DNA from: Sphingobium sp. YR768
GTDB lineage: Bacteria > Pseudomonadota > Alphaproteobacteria > Sphingomonadales > Sphingomonadaceae
Reading direction: 5' to 3'
DNA length: 64,000 bases
Assembly: GCF_900111125.1 (NCBI RefSeq)
Contig: NZ_FOGE01000001.1
Location: 427,928-491,927 of the forward strand
Shown here: positions 1 to 7,528 of the stretch, piece by piece
How positions within the stretch are numbered: the first letter of the stretch is position 1
Layout of the letters: the number at the start of each line of letters is the position of its first letter
Position numbers and translations under genes: made by a program
The notes under the pieces: generated by a model
What the model saw: the letters and a program-made list of their open reading frames with translations, nothing else
Databases searched by the model: none
What the model was told of the DNA's origin: nothing

Positions 1-694
1 CGATCGCCAGCCCATGGCTGACCACGCCCAGGATGATGCCGCCGATGATGTTGATCACCAGAATCAGGATGCCCGCGACCGCATCCCCCTTCACGAACTT
101 GCTGGCGCCGTCCATCGAGCCGTAGAAGTCCGCCTCGGTCGCGACTTCCTGACGGCGGATCTTGGCTTCTTCGGGCGTCATCAGGCCGGCATTGAGATCG
201 GCGTCGATCGCCATCTGCTTGCCGGGCAAGGCGTCCAGGGTGAAGCGCGCCGACACTTCGGACACGCGGCCCGCGCCCTTGGTGATGACCACCAGGTTGA
301 TGATCATCAGGATCGCGAAGACGAAGATACCGACGACATAGTCGCCGCCGATCAGGAAGTGACCAAAGGCCTCGATCACCTGACCTGCCGCATCCGCGCC
401 CTCATGCCCCTGCACCAGCACGACGCGGGTCGACGCGACGTTCAGCGCCAGCCGCAGCAGGGTCGCGAACAACAGCACCGTCGGGAAGCTGGAAAAGTCG
501 AGCGGCTTGGCGGCATTCAGCGCTACCATCAGCACGGCAAGGCTGATCATGATATTGGTGATGAAACCGATATCCAGCATGACCGCCGGCACCGGCACCA
601 TCATGAACACAACGACCATCAATGTCGCGAACGGCAGCACGGCGCCCTTGACGGCGCTCATCCAGATTTTCGCTTTGACTTGGGCAGGGGACAT
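1..694 (-). CDS. flhA: Flagellar type III export protein FlhA (N-terminal part, cut by window edge)
   Basis: FlhA is the inner-membrane export-gate protein of the flagellar secretion apparatus. Reading the minus strand from the ATG at 694 gives 231 residues without a stop, running off the left edge. The N-terminus has successive hydrophobic segments, including a conserved LRLALNVASTRVVL stretch. The FHIPEP family signature ARFTLDALPGKQMAIDADLN lies near residues 148-168, followed by another membrane segment. This is the membrane half of FlhA; the cytoplasmic half lies outside. The start is 8 bases after the stop of the upstream transglycosylase gene, so the two probably share one transcript. 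The family call is very secure. Confidence 0.96.
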   Translation of the reverse strand, partial: MSPAQVKAKIWMSAVKGAVLPFATLMVVVFMMVPVPAVMLDIGFITNIMISLAVLMVALNAAKPLDFSSFPTVLLFATLLRLALNVASTRVVLVQGHEGADAAGQVIEAFGHFLIGGDYVVGIFVFAILMIINLVVITKGAGRVSEVSARFTLDALPGKQMAIDADLNAGLMTPEEAKIRRQEVATEADFYGSMDGASKFVKGDAVAGILILVINIIGGIILGVVSHGLAI

Positions 695-702
695 TCTGGC
701 CG

Positions 703-1521
703 TTACCTTCCGAGGGTGGCAAGCATGAGATAGGCGAGACGCGCCGTCTGCGGTTGCGGCTTGACCATGATGTCAGGCTGCTCGCTCAGGCGCTGGGTTT
801 CGATCCGCACATAATCGGCGGGCTGCACCGTCTTCGCCCCGCTGGGCAAAGATGTGTCGGCATATTGGGTGGGACCGCCAAGGCTGTCCGAACTCCTCTG
901 GAGCTTGGCAGCGAAGCGATCGCGAATTTCGGAGAAGCTGCGGGCATTGCCCTGCTTGTCGTAGAAGATCGAACGGTTGGCGCGCGCCGCCGCCGGGAAC
1001 AGCGATGCGGCCGTGGCGTCGGGCGCTCGATCATGCACCGACAGGAATTTGGATGCCCCGCCCACGCCCAGAAAATGGGCGAGATAGAGATCGACCGGTT
1101 CGGCCTCGCGGCCCAGCTTCGATTCCAGATAGGCCTTGTTGTCGGCGGCATGTTCGGCCGCCATGACGGAGGCCGTTTCAGGATGCTTGCGCAGGTCCAG
1201 TATCTGCTGGCGCAATTCGGGGTCGGACACGGTGTAGCGGCCGTTGCTGCCCCGGCTGATCGCATCAGCGGCCCAGCCCAGGCCATATTCGGCGCCATGC
1301 TTGTCGACAACGGCGAGCCAGCTCTGATCGATGAACTGATAAAGGCCGGTGGCGGACGATGTCGCCGCGCGCGCCGTGGGATTGAGGCTGGATTCGATCT
1401 TCGCCTGACCCAGCAGATAGCTGAAGTCCACGCCGGTACGACGGCTCGCCATCGCAATCGCGTTGGTCACGCGATTGCCGGTCGATCCCGACGTTGCCGA
1501 TATGTCTGCGAAAGCCGACAC
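703..1521 (-). CDS. Lytic transglycosylase (SLT domain), flagellum-associated
   Basis: A predicted periplasmic murein-cleaving enzyme of about 272 residues. The SLT core is visible in the first third: AKIESSLNPTARA contains the catalytic Glu, followed by SATGLYQFI and later YLAHFLG. I take the GTG at 1521 as start because an AGGA lies about 10 bases upstream; an in-frame TTG at 1530 lies too close to it. No clear signal peptide is seen. A sigma-54 promoter lies 38 bases upstream and flhA follows directly, so it is co-expressed with flagellar genes. FlgJ in this cluster lacks a muramidase domain, so this enzyme may open the wall for the rod (inference). Confidence 0.85.
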   Translation of the reverse strand: MSAFADISATSGSTGNRVTNAIAMASRRTGVDFSYLLGQAKIESSLNPTARAATSSATGLYQFIDQSWLAVVDKHGAEYGLGWAADAISRGSNGRYTVSDPELRQQILDLRKHPETASVMAAEHAADNKAYLESKLGREAEPVDLYLAHFLGVGGASKFLSVHDRAPDATAASLFPAAARANRSIFYDKQGNARSFSEIRDRFAAKLQRSSDSLGGPTQYADTSLPSGAKTVQPADYVRIETQRLSEQPDIMVKPQPQTARLAYLMLATLGR

Positions 1522-1558
1522 TGAACCCAAATCCTCACTTTGCTAGCGAGGACATTAG

Positions 1559-1574
1559 AGCAAGGCTTGTGCCA
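1559..1574 (-). promoter_or_regulatory. Sigma-54 (RpoN) promoter for the transglycosylase-flhA operon
   Basis: On the minus strand the sequence reads TGGCACAAGCCTTGCT, matching TGGCAC-N5-TTGCW with the required GG/GC spacing. It lies about 38 bases upstream of the transglycosylase start and uses the same design as three other sites in the cluster. Confidence 0.85.
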
Positions 1575-1618
1575 ATATTTGGTTAACGCGGCCGCAAGAA
1601 AATGGAGGCAGCACAACG

Positions 1619-1641
1619 AAAAACGGCGCCCGCAGGCGCCG
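1619..1641 (-). terminator. Rho-independent terminator after the flgM-flgN-like operon
   Basis: On the minus strand a 7-bp GC stem (CGGCGCC / GGCGCCG) with loop TGCG is followed directly by five T residues. It lies 25 bases past the stop of the flgN-like gene and just upstream of the next sigma-54 promoter. Confidence 0.7.
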
Positions 1642-1665
1642 CTTTAGGATTAACCAAAGAAATTT

Positions 1666-1974
1666 TCAGCGGCCGTAGGTCAAGGGAGCCGCCCGCGCAC
1701 CATGCGCCGCCAGGATCGACAGACGCTGGCTGCTATGATCAGCCAGCAGGCTGACTCGTATCCGCGCGCTTTCCAGCAGCGGCATCATCGCGCTCAGCCG
1801 CTCGACCACAGCCGGTTCGGATCGCCAGGCGCCGATCGCCCTCACAGCGGAAGCCGCGTGGCTGACGCGATTGCTGGCGGTTTCGATGGCCACCGCATCG
1901 CTGCTGCCCAGAACATCGCGGAGATCCTCGAACGCATCGAACAGATCATCCAGCGCAGCAAGACCGAGCGGCAT
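1666..1974 (-). CDS. Small helical protein, putative FlgN-like flagellar chaperone
   Basis: A 102-residue, Leu/Ala-rich, probably all-helical protein encoded 12 bases after flgM, the place where flgN is usually found. FlgN-type proteins are export chaperones for the hook-filament junction proteins FlgK and FlgL, both of which are encoded in this cluster. Sequence similarity alone is too weak for me to claim FlgN, so the call rests on position, size and helical character. An AAGGA sequence precedes the ATG at suitable spacing. It is the last gene of the flgA/flgM group before a terminator. Confidence 0.55.
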   Translation of the reverse strand: MPLGLAALDDLFDAFEDLRDVLGSSDAVAIETASNRVSHAASAVRAIGAWRSEPAVVERLSAMMPLLESARIRVSLLADHSSQRLSILAAHGARAAPLTYGR

Positions 1975-1986
1975 TATGGCTATTCC

Positions 1987-2265
1987 TTATGCGGCGGATG
2001 GCAGGTCGAGTTCGACCATGCGATCGGCAATGGCATTGGCATCGACCGGGTAGTTGCCCGAAGCGATGGCGGACTTGATCGCGGCGATACGGTCCATGTC
2101 GACCGGCGCGCCTTCGGCGGCCATGCGTGCAGCAGGACTGGCCGAAGCCGACGCGGAAGCAGCCGTCGTCGATCCGGTAGCCGTGGACGCGCGGGTCTTG
2201 CCACCTTCTCGCAGGCTGGTCGCGCCGATCGCGCTGCTGATGCTCTGGCCCACAGAGTTGATCAT
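1987..2265 (-). CDS. flgM: Anti-sigma-28 factor FlgM
   Basis: A 92-residue protein that would hold the flagellar sigma factor FliA inactive until the hook is complete and FlgM is exported. The N-terminal half is low-complexity, Ser/Ala/Thr-rich and probably disordered. The C-terminal half has the FlgM sigma-binding pattern: VDMDRIAAIKSAIASGNYPV followed by DANAIADRMVELDL. The length is typical. It lies between flgA and the flgN-like gene on the same strand, the usual flgAMN arrangement. Confidence 0.88.
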   Translation of the reverse strand: MINSVGQSISSAIGATSLREGGKTRASTATGSTTAASASASASPAARMAAEGAPVDMDRIAAIKSAIASGNYPVDANAIADRMVELDLPSAA

Positions 2266-2311
2266 TGGGTAAAATCCTTCACTCGTCCCTCAGACCCTAT
2301 AACGGACAAGT

Positions 2312-2878
2312 TCAAAAACTATTAAATCCCGGAATGCGCACAACCCCCATTTCCACGACTTGGGCGAAAATCGGCGCACTTTTCTTGTCTTCGCGCACCC
2401 GGATCGTCTCGCCCATGGCGCCATCTTCGTCGGCGACCATCATCCGCGAGACGCTGAAAGCCGAATTTCCGGCCAAGAGTTGGACGGGATCGCCCTTGCG
2501 CACGACATTGTCCTTCGGCGCAACCGGCGCAGCGCGGGTAAAGCGATTGGCGGCCGCATGGCCCGGCAACGGACCCGAAGCGGCGGCCGACGCGCCCGCC
2601 ACCAGCGGTACGCGGATACGCCAGCCCAGCGCCGCACATTGCACCATCGCCGCGCCGAATATCGGGCCTTCGACGGTCGGCGTCGCCGGACAGGCCGCCA
2701 GCCGCAACCGGCGATCGACCGGCGCAGCGGGGCCGCCCGGTTCGCCCAGATTGGCGCCCACGGTCATCGCCACCAGGCTGTCGATACGGTCGAGATTCTC
2801 GAATTTCTGCTGCGCCGCTGCGGGCTGGACGTTCGTCAGCGCGGCGGCGGCGAGAAGGATGGACGATACTCGAAACAC
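2312..2878 (-). CDS. flgA: Flagellar P-ring assembly chaperone FlgA
   Basis: FlgA is a periplasmic chaperone for assembly of the P ring made of FlgI. The 188-residue product starts with GTG at 2878, supported by AGGAG seven bases upstream, and has a short signal peptide ending near AAAQQ. The C-terminal half shows the SAF-like features of the family: VVRKGDPVQLLAGNSAF, then GDDGA-like and ETIRVRE segments, and a hydrophobic end. It is transcribed from the sigma-54 promoter just upstream and precedes flgM. FlgI is encoded on the other strand of the same cluster. Confidence 0.85.
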   Translation of the reverse strand: MFRVSSILLAAAALTNVQPAAAQQKFENLDRIDSLVAMTVGANLGEPGGPAAPVDRRLRLAACPATPTVEGPIFGAAMVQCAALGWRIRVPLVAGASAAASGPLPGHAAANRFTRAAPVAPKDNVVRKGDPVQLLAGNSAFSVSRMMVADEDGAMGETIRVREDKKSAPIFAQVVEMGVVRIPGFNSF

Positions 2879-2920
2879 GGCTTGTCTCCTGATGAGGCGG
2901 ACAGTCTATCCCGTGATTTC

Positions 2921-2936
2921 AGCAATATCCGTGCCA
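2921..2936 (-). promoter_or_regulatory. Sigma-54 promoter for flgA-flgM-flgN-like operon
   Basis: The minus strand reads TGGCACGGATATTGCT, a perfect TGGCAC-N5-TTGCT element, 43 bases upstream of the flgA start and inside the short gap after the motB-like gene. Confidence 0.87.
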
Positions 2937-2943
2937 ACCGGGG

Positions 2944-3441
2944 TCAGTTGGCTTTCAACGGCGCCGGTGCGATGCGGATCACCTGCCCCTGCCCGCTCTT
3001 GCCATCGGCCTGATCCAGGCCGCGAATCGACAGTCGTCCCTGCGCGATGCCATCCGCCCGCAGCGCCCTTGCGACGGCACCCAGACGGGCGGCGGCCAGA
3101 TCCCATTCGTCGAAGCGCTGACGCGACGGATCGGTGCCATGACTGCGAATTTCCACGCCACCGGCATCCCTGTCGAAACGGCGCGCTACGGCGGATAGAC
3201 GCGCCCTGCCCGCCTGCGTCAACAATGCCTCACCCGGTGCGAAGAGTTGGGCAGCGGGCAGTTCCACGCCCTGCGCCATGGCCCGGCCGCCAAATTGCTG
3301 GCTGACCTGCGCCAGCATGGCGTCACGACGCGATCCGCTAGCCTGAAGCAGCACGAAGAAGGCGAGCAGCAGCAACAGCAGGTCGGCGAAACTCACCGCC
3401 CAGCGATTGCGCCGACCGATCGCGGCGGAAGGAGCGATCAT
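2944..3441 (-). CDS. Compact MotB-like stator protein (OmpA-type C-terminus)
   Basis: A 165-residue protein starting at the ATG at 3441, which overlaps the stop of the motA-like gene (ATGA). Residues about 12-36 form one membrane helix, VSFADLLLLLLAFFVLLQA, with the buried Asp typical of MotB/ExbD proton channels. The rest resembles a shortened OmpA-type peptidoglycan-binding domain (IRSHGTDPSRQRFDEWDLAAARLGAV). It is less than half the length of the 350-residue MotB at 13641-14693. With its partner it probably forms a second proton-driven stator or related motor pair. Its specific role is not shown by the sequence. Confidence 0.75.
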   Translation of the reverse strand: MIAPSAAIGRRNRWAVSFADLLLLLLAFFVLLQASGSRRDAMLAQVSQQFGGRAMAQGVELPAAQLFAPGEALLTQAGRARLSAVARRFDRDAGGVEIRSHGTDPSRQRFDEWDLAAARLGAVARALRADGIAQGRLSIRGLDQADGKSGQGQVIRIAPAPLKAN

Positions 3442-4106
3442 GCGACCTCCCGGATGGATGCGCGGCGCAGCGGGGCGTTTTCCCGCCGTGCGATCGCCAG
3501 CATCCGGTCCGCCGCTTCCCGCTGCCAGGCCAGTTCCCGTTCGGACAGGTCGGCAAGGCGGGCGGCAATCGGCGCGGCGATGATATTGGCGATGACCACG
3601 CCATAGAAGGTGGTGAGAAGGGCCAGCGCCATGGACGGCCCAAGCGCGGCAGGATCGTCCATCGCGGCAAACATGCCGACCAGCCCGACGATCGTACCGG
3701 CCATGCCCAGCGCGGGCGCAGCGTCGGCGATAGACAGCCAGACCTTGTGCACGGCGCCATGGCGCTGCGTCCGGTCGGCCAGGGTCTGGACCACCCAAAG
3801 CTCGAACATGTCGGTACGGTCGCAATTGGCGAGCTTACGCGCGGCTTCGGTCAGGAAGGGACTGGCAGTCTTCACCCGGTCGGTGCAGGACAGGCCCCGC
3901 AACTGCGCCACCTGATCGATCTTCAGCATTGCGGCCCGCGCCGCATCGCGATCCCGAGAGGGATCGGCGGTAAATAGCGGCCGCAATGCCGATAGGGCCC
4001 GACCCATCGACCCGGCGCCATTTTGGAACAGGGCCACCAGCGCGATCCCTGCCAGCATGGCCAGCAAGGTCAGCGGATCGAACAAATGGCCGAAAATCGC
4101 TATCAT
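3438..4106 (-). CDS. MotA-like stator membrane protein
   Basis: I place the start at the ATG at 4106, where MIAIFGHLFDPLTLLAMLAG begins the first membrane helix, giving 222 residues. The region upstream in this frame lacks protein-like composition. The family hallmark is the pair of helices around APALGMAGTIVGLVGMF and LGPSMALALLTTFYGVVIAN, which line the ion channel, followed by a basic/acidic C-terminal tail. It overlaps the motB-like gene by four bases. A separate, canonical motAB lies at the right end of the cluster, so the locus has two MotAB-type pairs. Confidence 0.8.
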   Translation of the reverse strand: MIAIFGHLFDPLTLLAMLAGIALVALFQNGAGSMGRALSALRPLFTADPSRDRDAARAAMLKIDQVAQLRGLSCTDRVKTASPFLTEAARKLANCDRTDMFELWVVQTLADRTQRHGAVHKVWLSIADAAPALGMAGTIVGLVGMFAAMDDPAALGPSMALALLTTFYGVVIANIIAAPIAARLADLSERELAWQREAADRMLAIARRENAPLRRASIREVA

Positions 4107-4173
4107 GAAAGCCCTGGTCCCTTGCCGTCTCTTCTGTCGTCTCGTCGCCCGGCGGCAACGCCCTGCCGCCGAC

Positions 4174-4189
4174 CGGCAAAAAATTGCCG
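4174..4189. promoter_or_regulatory. Palindrome upstream of the flgB promoter, candidate activator site
   Basis: CGGCAA-AAAA-TTGCCG is a perfect inverted repeat about 75 bases upstream of the -24 element of the flgB sigma-54 promoter, a position typical for an enhancer-binding protein such as FlbD. The assignment is inference from position and symmetry. Confidence 0.3.
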
Positions 4190-4262
4190 CCCTTGCCGCC
4201 TCTCCCTGCAAGCCCCCTGTTTCCGGGAGATTTCAGCACCATCCTGCGTCACCCACGCAAAA

Positions 4263-4278
4263 TGGCACGGCTCTTGCT
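4263..4278 (+). promoter_or_regulatory. Sigma-54 promoter for the flgB operon
   Basis: TGGCACGGCTCTTGCT is a perfect TGGCAC-N5-TTGCT element. It lies about 78 bases upstream of the flgB start and would drive flgBCDEF. Confidence 0.88.
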
Positions 4279-4355
4279 GATATCAGGCTGGATCACCCGC
4301 AGGAGACGCCATCAGGCTTCAGAACGGCGGGGGGATCAAAACCTTTAGGGCAAAG

Positions 4356-4730
4356 ATGAGCATGTCGGTCGAAGACAATCTGTTCGGGATACATGGAAAG
4401 GCGCTGGCGCTTCGTTCGCAGCGCCTGTCCCTGCTCGCGTCGAACATCGCCAACGCCTCCACGCCCAATTACAAGGCCCGCGACATCGATTTCGAGGCGG
4501 CGCTAAAGGAAGCGACCAGCCAGACCGGCAAGTCGGCCACCGACGTATCGCAGGCCGTAGACGATGCCATGGGCTATCGCGTGCCGCTGCAACCCAGCCT
4601 GGACGGCAACACCGTCGAACTGAGCACCGAACAGACTTTGTTCGCCGAAAATGCGGTCAAATATCGCACCACCCTGTCCTTTCTGGAGGGCCGTATCAAC
4701 ACCATCAACCGCGCGCTGAAGGGAGAATGA
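4356..4730 (+). CDS. flgB: Flagellar basal-body proximal rod protein FlgB
   Basis: FlgB is one of the proximal rod subunits exported through the flagellar apparatus. The 124-residue product has the rod-family N-terminal signature: LRSQRLSLLASNIANASTPN, then YKARDIDFEAAL. The C-terminal helix (VKYRTTLSFLEGRINTINRA) is typical of FlgB. The length is normal. It is the first gene of the hook-rod operon, and its stop overlaps the flgC start in an ATGA, indicating coupled translation. Confidence 0.94.
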   Translation: MSMSVEDNLFGIHGKALALRSQRLSLLASNIANASTPNYKARDIDFEAALKEATSQTGKSATDVSQAVDDAMGYRVPLQPSLDGNTVELSTEQTLFAENAVKYRTTLSFLEGRINTINRALKGE

Positions 4731-5143
4731 GCATGAGCGGCTCAAGCCCCATGAACATTTTCGACATTGCCGGGCGCGCCATGAGCGCGCAGCTCGTGCG
4801 TCTGAACACCACCGCTTCCAACATGGCCAATGCCGGCAATGTCACCGGCAGCGCGGCGGAAGCCTATCGCGCGATCAAACCCGTGTTCGAATCCGTGACC
4901 GACAGCCCCGGCGTTTCGACCGTAAAGGTCAAGAATGTCGTGACCAGCAGCGCGGAGCCGACCAAGCGGCACGATCCCAACCATCCGCTGGCCGACGCCA
5001 ATGGCGATGTCTGGGAATCCGCCGTCGATAGCAATGCGGAGATGGTCGACATGATCGAGACCGCCCGCATGTACCAGAATAACGTGCAGGTGCTCAACAC
5101 CGCCAAATCCCTGATGCTGGAAACCATAAGGATCGGCAAATGA
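4727..5143 (+). CDS. flgC: Flagellar basal-body rod protein FlgC
   Basis: A proximal rod subunit of 138 residues. The N-terminal rod motif is LVRLNTTASNMANAGNVTGS and the C-terminal motif is AEMVDMIETARMYQNNVQVL, both typical of FlgC. Three in-frame ATGs are possible (4727, 4733, 4751). The GGGAG at 4721 fits the second best, while the longest form overlaps flgB. The stop overlaps the flgD start (ATGA). Confidence 0.94.
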   Translation: MSMSGSSPMNIFDIAGRAMSAQLVRLNTTASNMANAGNVTGSAAEAYRAIKPVFESVTDSPGVSTVKVKNVVTSSAEPTKRHDPNHPLADANGDVWESAVDSNAEMVDMIETARMYQNNVQVLNTAKSLMLETIRIGK

Positions 5144-5799
5144 CGACGACCTCCACCGTCACCGACAGCGCGGGCCTTTCGGTCTATAATCCCACCGCGA
5201 CGACCGGCACCGGCAAGTCGGAAATGGGCCAGTCCGATTTCCTGACGCTGCTGACCGCGCAGATGCAATATCAGGACCCGTTCGAGCCGGTCGACAATAG
5301 CGAAATGGTGTCGCAGATGGCGACCATCACCAATTCGAGCGGCATCGCGGAGATGAACTCCACGCTCAAATCGCTGGCGTCGGAACTCACCGGCACGCGC
5401 CTTGGCGATGCGGCAAGCTGGATCGGCAAGTCGATGCTGGTCCAGAGCAATGTCGCGGTGCCTGACAGCGGCGGCTATTATGCGGGGCAGATCACCCTGT
5501 CGTCCGCCAGCGACGCGGTCAGCGTCGATCTGGTCGATGGCGACGGCAATGTCGTCAAGACGATCGATCTGGGCGCACAGAGCGCCGGCGATGTCAGTTT
5601 CTACTGGGATGGCAAGGACGACACGGGCGAAACCGCGTCGACATCCTCGCTGCAAGTGAAGGTCAACGGCGGCACGACCAGCAAGGTCGCGACCTGGGCC
5701 ACGATCGCCGCCGTCCAGTCACCCGCCGACGGTTCCTCCTCCAAACTCATCACCGCGCTCGGCAGCTACAGCCCGTCCGACGCGATCAGCCTGATGTAA
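5140..5799 (+). CDS. flgD: Hook assembly scaffold protein FlgD
   Basis: FlgD caps the growing hook and guides FlgE polymerisation. The 219-residue product has the conserved N-terminal block SDFLTLLTAQMQYQDPFEP, followed by DNSEMVSQMATITNSSGI, and a C-terminal beta-rich domain with FYWDGKDDTGE (the FlgD Ig-like/Tudor region). The length is normal. It overlaps flgC by four bases and lies 42 bases before flgE. Confidence 0.94.
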   Translation: MTTTSTVTDSAGLSVYNPTATTGTGKSEMGQSDFLTLLTAQMQYQDPFEPVDNSEMVSQMATITNSSGIAEMNSTLKSLASELTGTRLGDAASWIGKSMLVQSNVAVPDSGGYYAGQITLSSASDAVSVDLVDGDGNVVKTIDLGAQSAGDVSFYWDGKDDTGETASTSSLQVKVNGGTTSKVATWATIAAVQSPADGSSSKLITALGSYSPSDAISLM

Positions 5800-5841
5800 T
5801 TTTCACTACCCACATATCCTTTTCACCCAAGGAGCAACGCC

Positions 5842-6678
5842 ATGTCCTTCTACACCTCGCTATCGGGCCTCAAGGCCGCGCAGACCGACCTTTCCGCCAT
5901 CTCCAACAACGTCGCCAACGTCGGGTCGACCGGCTTCAAGAAGAGCACGGTTGCCTTCGGCGACATCTTCGCGGCCGCGCCGATGCAGACCACCAACAAG
6001 ACCGCCGGTCAGGGCGTTCGGGTGCAGGGCGTGAACCAGCAATTCACCCAGGGCACGATCGAAACCACCGACAAGACGCTGGATCTGGCGATCACCGGCG
6101 AAGGCTATTTCACCGTCAAGGGTGAGGATGGCACCATCAGCTATACCCGCAACGGCGCGATGGCGGTGGACGACGATCGCTATGTGGTCGACACCACCGG
6201 ATCGCGCATTCAGGTTTTCGCGGTCGATGCCGACACCGGCGCGCAGACCACGACCGCCAGTTCGACGGCTGACCTGGTCGACCTCCAGATCCCCACCACC
6301 TACAAGGGCGAGGAAACCGGCGCACAGCTGACCAGCGTCGGCGTGGGCAAGGATGGTCTGGTTTCGGCCGTCTATGCCGACGGCAGCACCGTCTATCTGG
6401 GTCAGGTCGCCATGGCATCCTTCAACAATCAGGAAGGCCTGCGGCAGGAGGGCGACGCCCATTGGAGTTCGACCGCTGACAGCGGCACCCCCATTTTGGG
6501 CACCGCCAATCAGGGCATGTATGGCGCGATCAGCTCGGGGTCACTGGAACATTCCAACGTCGACATCACCGAGGAACTGGTGGCGCTGATCTCTGCCCAG
6601 CGCAATTTCCAGGCGAACAGCAAGGCGATCGAGGCAGCGAACACGCTGACAACGACTATCGTCAACCTGCGCACCTAA
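5842..6678 (+). CDS. flgE: Flagellar hook protein FlgE (short form)
   Basis: The hook subunit. AAGGAG precedes the ATG. The N-terminus MSFYTSLSGLKAAQTDLSAI and SNNVANVGSTGFKKS is diagnostic, and the C-terminus VDITEELVALISAQRNFQAN closes the D0 helix. At 278 residues it is shorter than many hook proteins (about 400 in enteric bacteria), because the central surface domain is small. The sequence shows no break, so it is a short form and not a truncated gene. Confidence 0.92.
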   Translation: MSFYTSLSGLKAAQTDLSAISNNVANVGSTGFKKSTVAFGDIFAAAPMQTTNKTAGQGVRVQGVNQQFTQGTIETTDKTLDLAITGEGYFTVKGEDGTISYTRNGAMAVDDDRYVVDTTGSRIQVFAVDADTGAQTTTASSTADLVDLQIPTTYKGEETGAQLTSVGVGKDGLVSAVYADGSTVYLGQVAMASFNNQEGLRQEGDAHWSSTADSGTPILGTANQGMYGAISSGSLEHSNVDITEELVALISAQRNFQANSKAIEAANTLTTTIVNLRT

Positions 6679-6707
6679 GCATAGCCACGGGATAGGATAG
6701 TCAGCCC

Positions 6708-7451
6708 ATGGACCGGCTCGTCAATACGGCACTTACGGCAATGCGCGGCGCGATGGCGCGGCAGGCGTCGATTTCGAACAATCTCGCCAACGCCAATACC
6801 GTCGGCTTTCGCGCCGAAATCGCCAATGCCGAGACGCGCTGGATCAAGGGCGACACGTTCGATACCCGGGCGCAGGCTTCGGAACAGGTGATCGCCGCCG
6901 ACATGGCGCAGGGGGCGGTCACCGAAACCGGCAATCCGCTGGACGTGGCCCTGAATGGCGACGCCTTGCTCGCCGTTCAGGCCGCGGACGGCAGTGAAGC
7001 CTATACACGCCGCGGTGACCTTAAAGTATCCGAAAGCGGGCTGTTGACCACCGGAGACGGCCTGCCCGTGCTGGGCGAAGGCGGTCCCATCACCCTGCCG
7101 CAGATGGACAGCGTGTCGATCGCGGCGGACGGCAGCATCTGGGGCGTGCCGCTTGGCGGTGATCCCGCCAATCCGCAGCAGGTCGACAAGCTGAAACTGG
7201 TCAATGCCGCCGGCTCCAGCATCGCCAAGGGCACGGATGGCCTGTTCCGCGAAGTGAATGGCGGCGCTTTGCCCGGCGATCCGCTCGCCACCGTGACAGC
7301 GGGATCGATCGAAGGATCGAACGTCAATTCCACCCAGGCGCTGGTCCAGATGATCGAAGCGAGCCGGGCGTGGGAAACGCAGATCAAGATGATCGATACC
7401 GCCAAGCAGCTGGACGATGGCGGCGCTTCGCTGATGCGCCTCGACAGCTGA
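6708..7451 (+). CDS. flgF: Flagellar basal-body rod protein FlgF
   Basis: A rod subunit of 247 residues between hook and distal rod genes. It starts MDRLVNTALTAMRGAMARQA with SNNLANANTVGFRAEI, the FlgF version of the rod motif. It ends with SNVNSTQALVQMIEASRAWE and a short helix. It is likely the last gene of the transcript from the flgB promoter, because a separate sigma-54 promoter precedes flgG. Confidence 0.92.
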   Translation: MDRLVNTALTAMRGAMARQASISNNLANANTVGFRAEIANAETRWIKGDTFDTRAQASEQVIAADMAQGAVTETGNPLDVALNGDALLAVQAADGSEAYTRRGDLKVSESGLLTTGDGLPVLGEGGPITLPQMDSVSIAADGSIWGVPLGGDPANPQQVDKLKLVNAAGSSIAKGTDGLFREVNGGALPGDPLATVTAGSIEGSNVNSTQALVQMIEASRAWETQIKMIDTAKQLDDGGASLMRLDS

Positions 7452-7467
7452 GGCAGATGGTTAATAT

Positions 7468-7483
7468 TGGCACGCATCTTGCT
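7468..7483 (+). promoter_or_regulatory. Sigma-54 promoter for flgG and downstream genes
   Basis: TGGCACGCATCTTGCT matches the sigma-54 consensus exactly. It sits in the 77-base gap between flgF and flgG, 45 bases before the flgG start, and can make flgGHIJKL a separate transcription unit. Confidence 0.87.
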
Positions 7484-7528
7484 GTGTCTGACGCATAAGC
7501 ATCCCTAGGGACGCCGCACGGAGATTGA

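Noticed and set aside
14..733. A plus-strand frame at the left edge, rich in His, Asp and Arg
   Set aside because: Antisense of flhA, whose family signature reads cleanly on the minus strand.
2944..3825. A long 293-codon frame covering the motB-like gene and part of motA-like
   Set aside because: Only its last 165 codons are protein-like; the first part is an out-of-frame reading of the motA-like gene.
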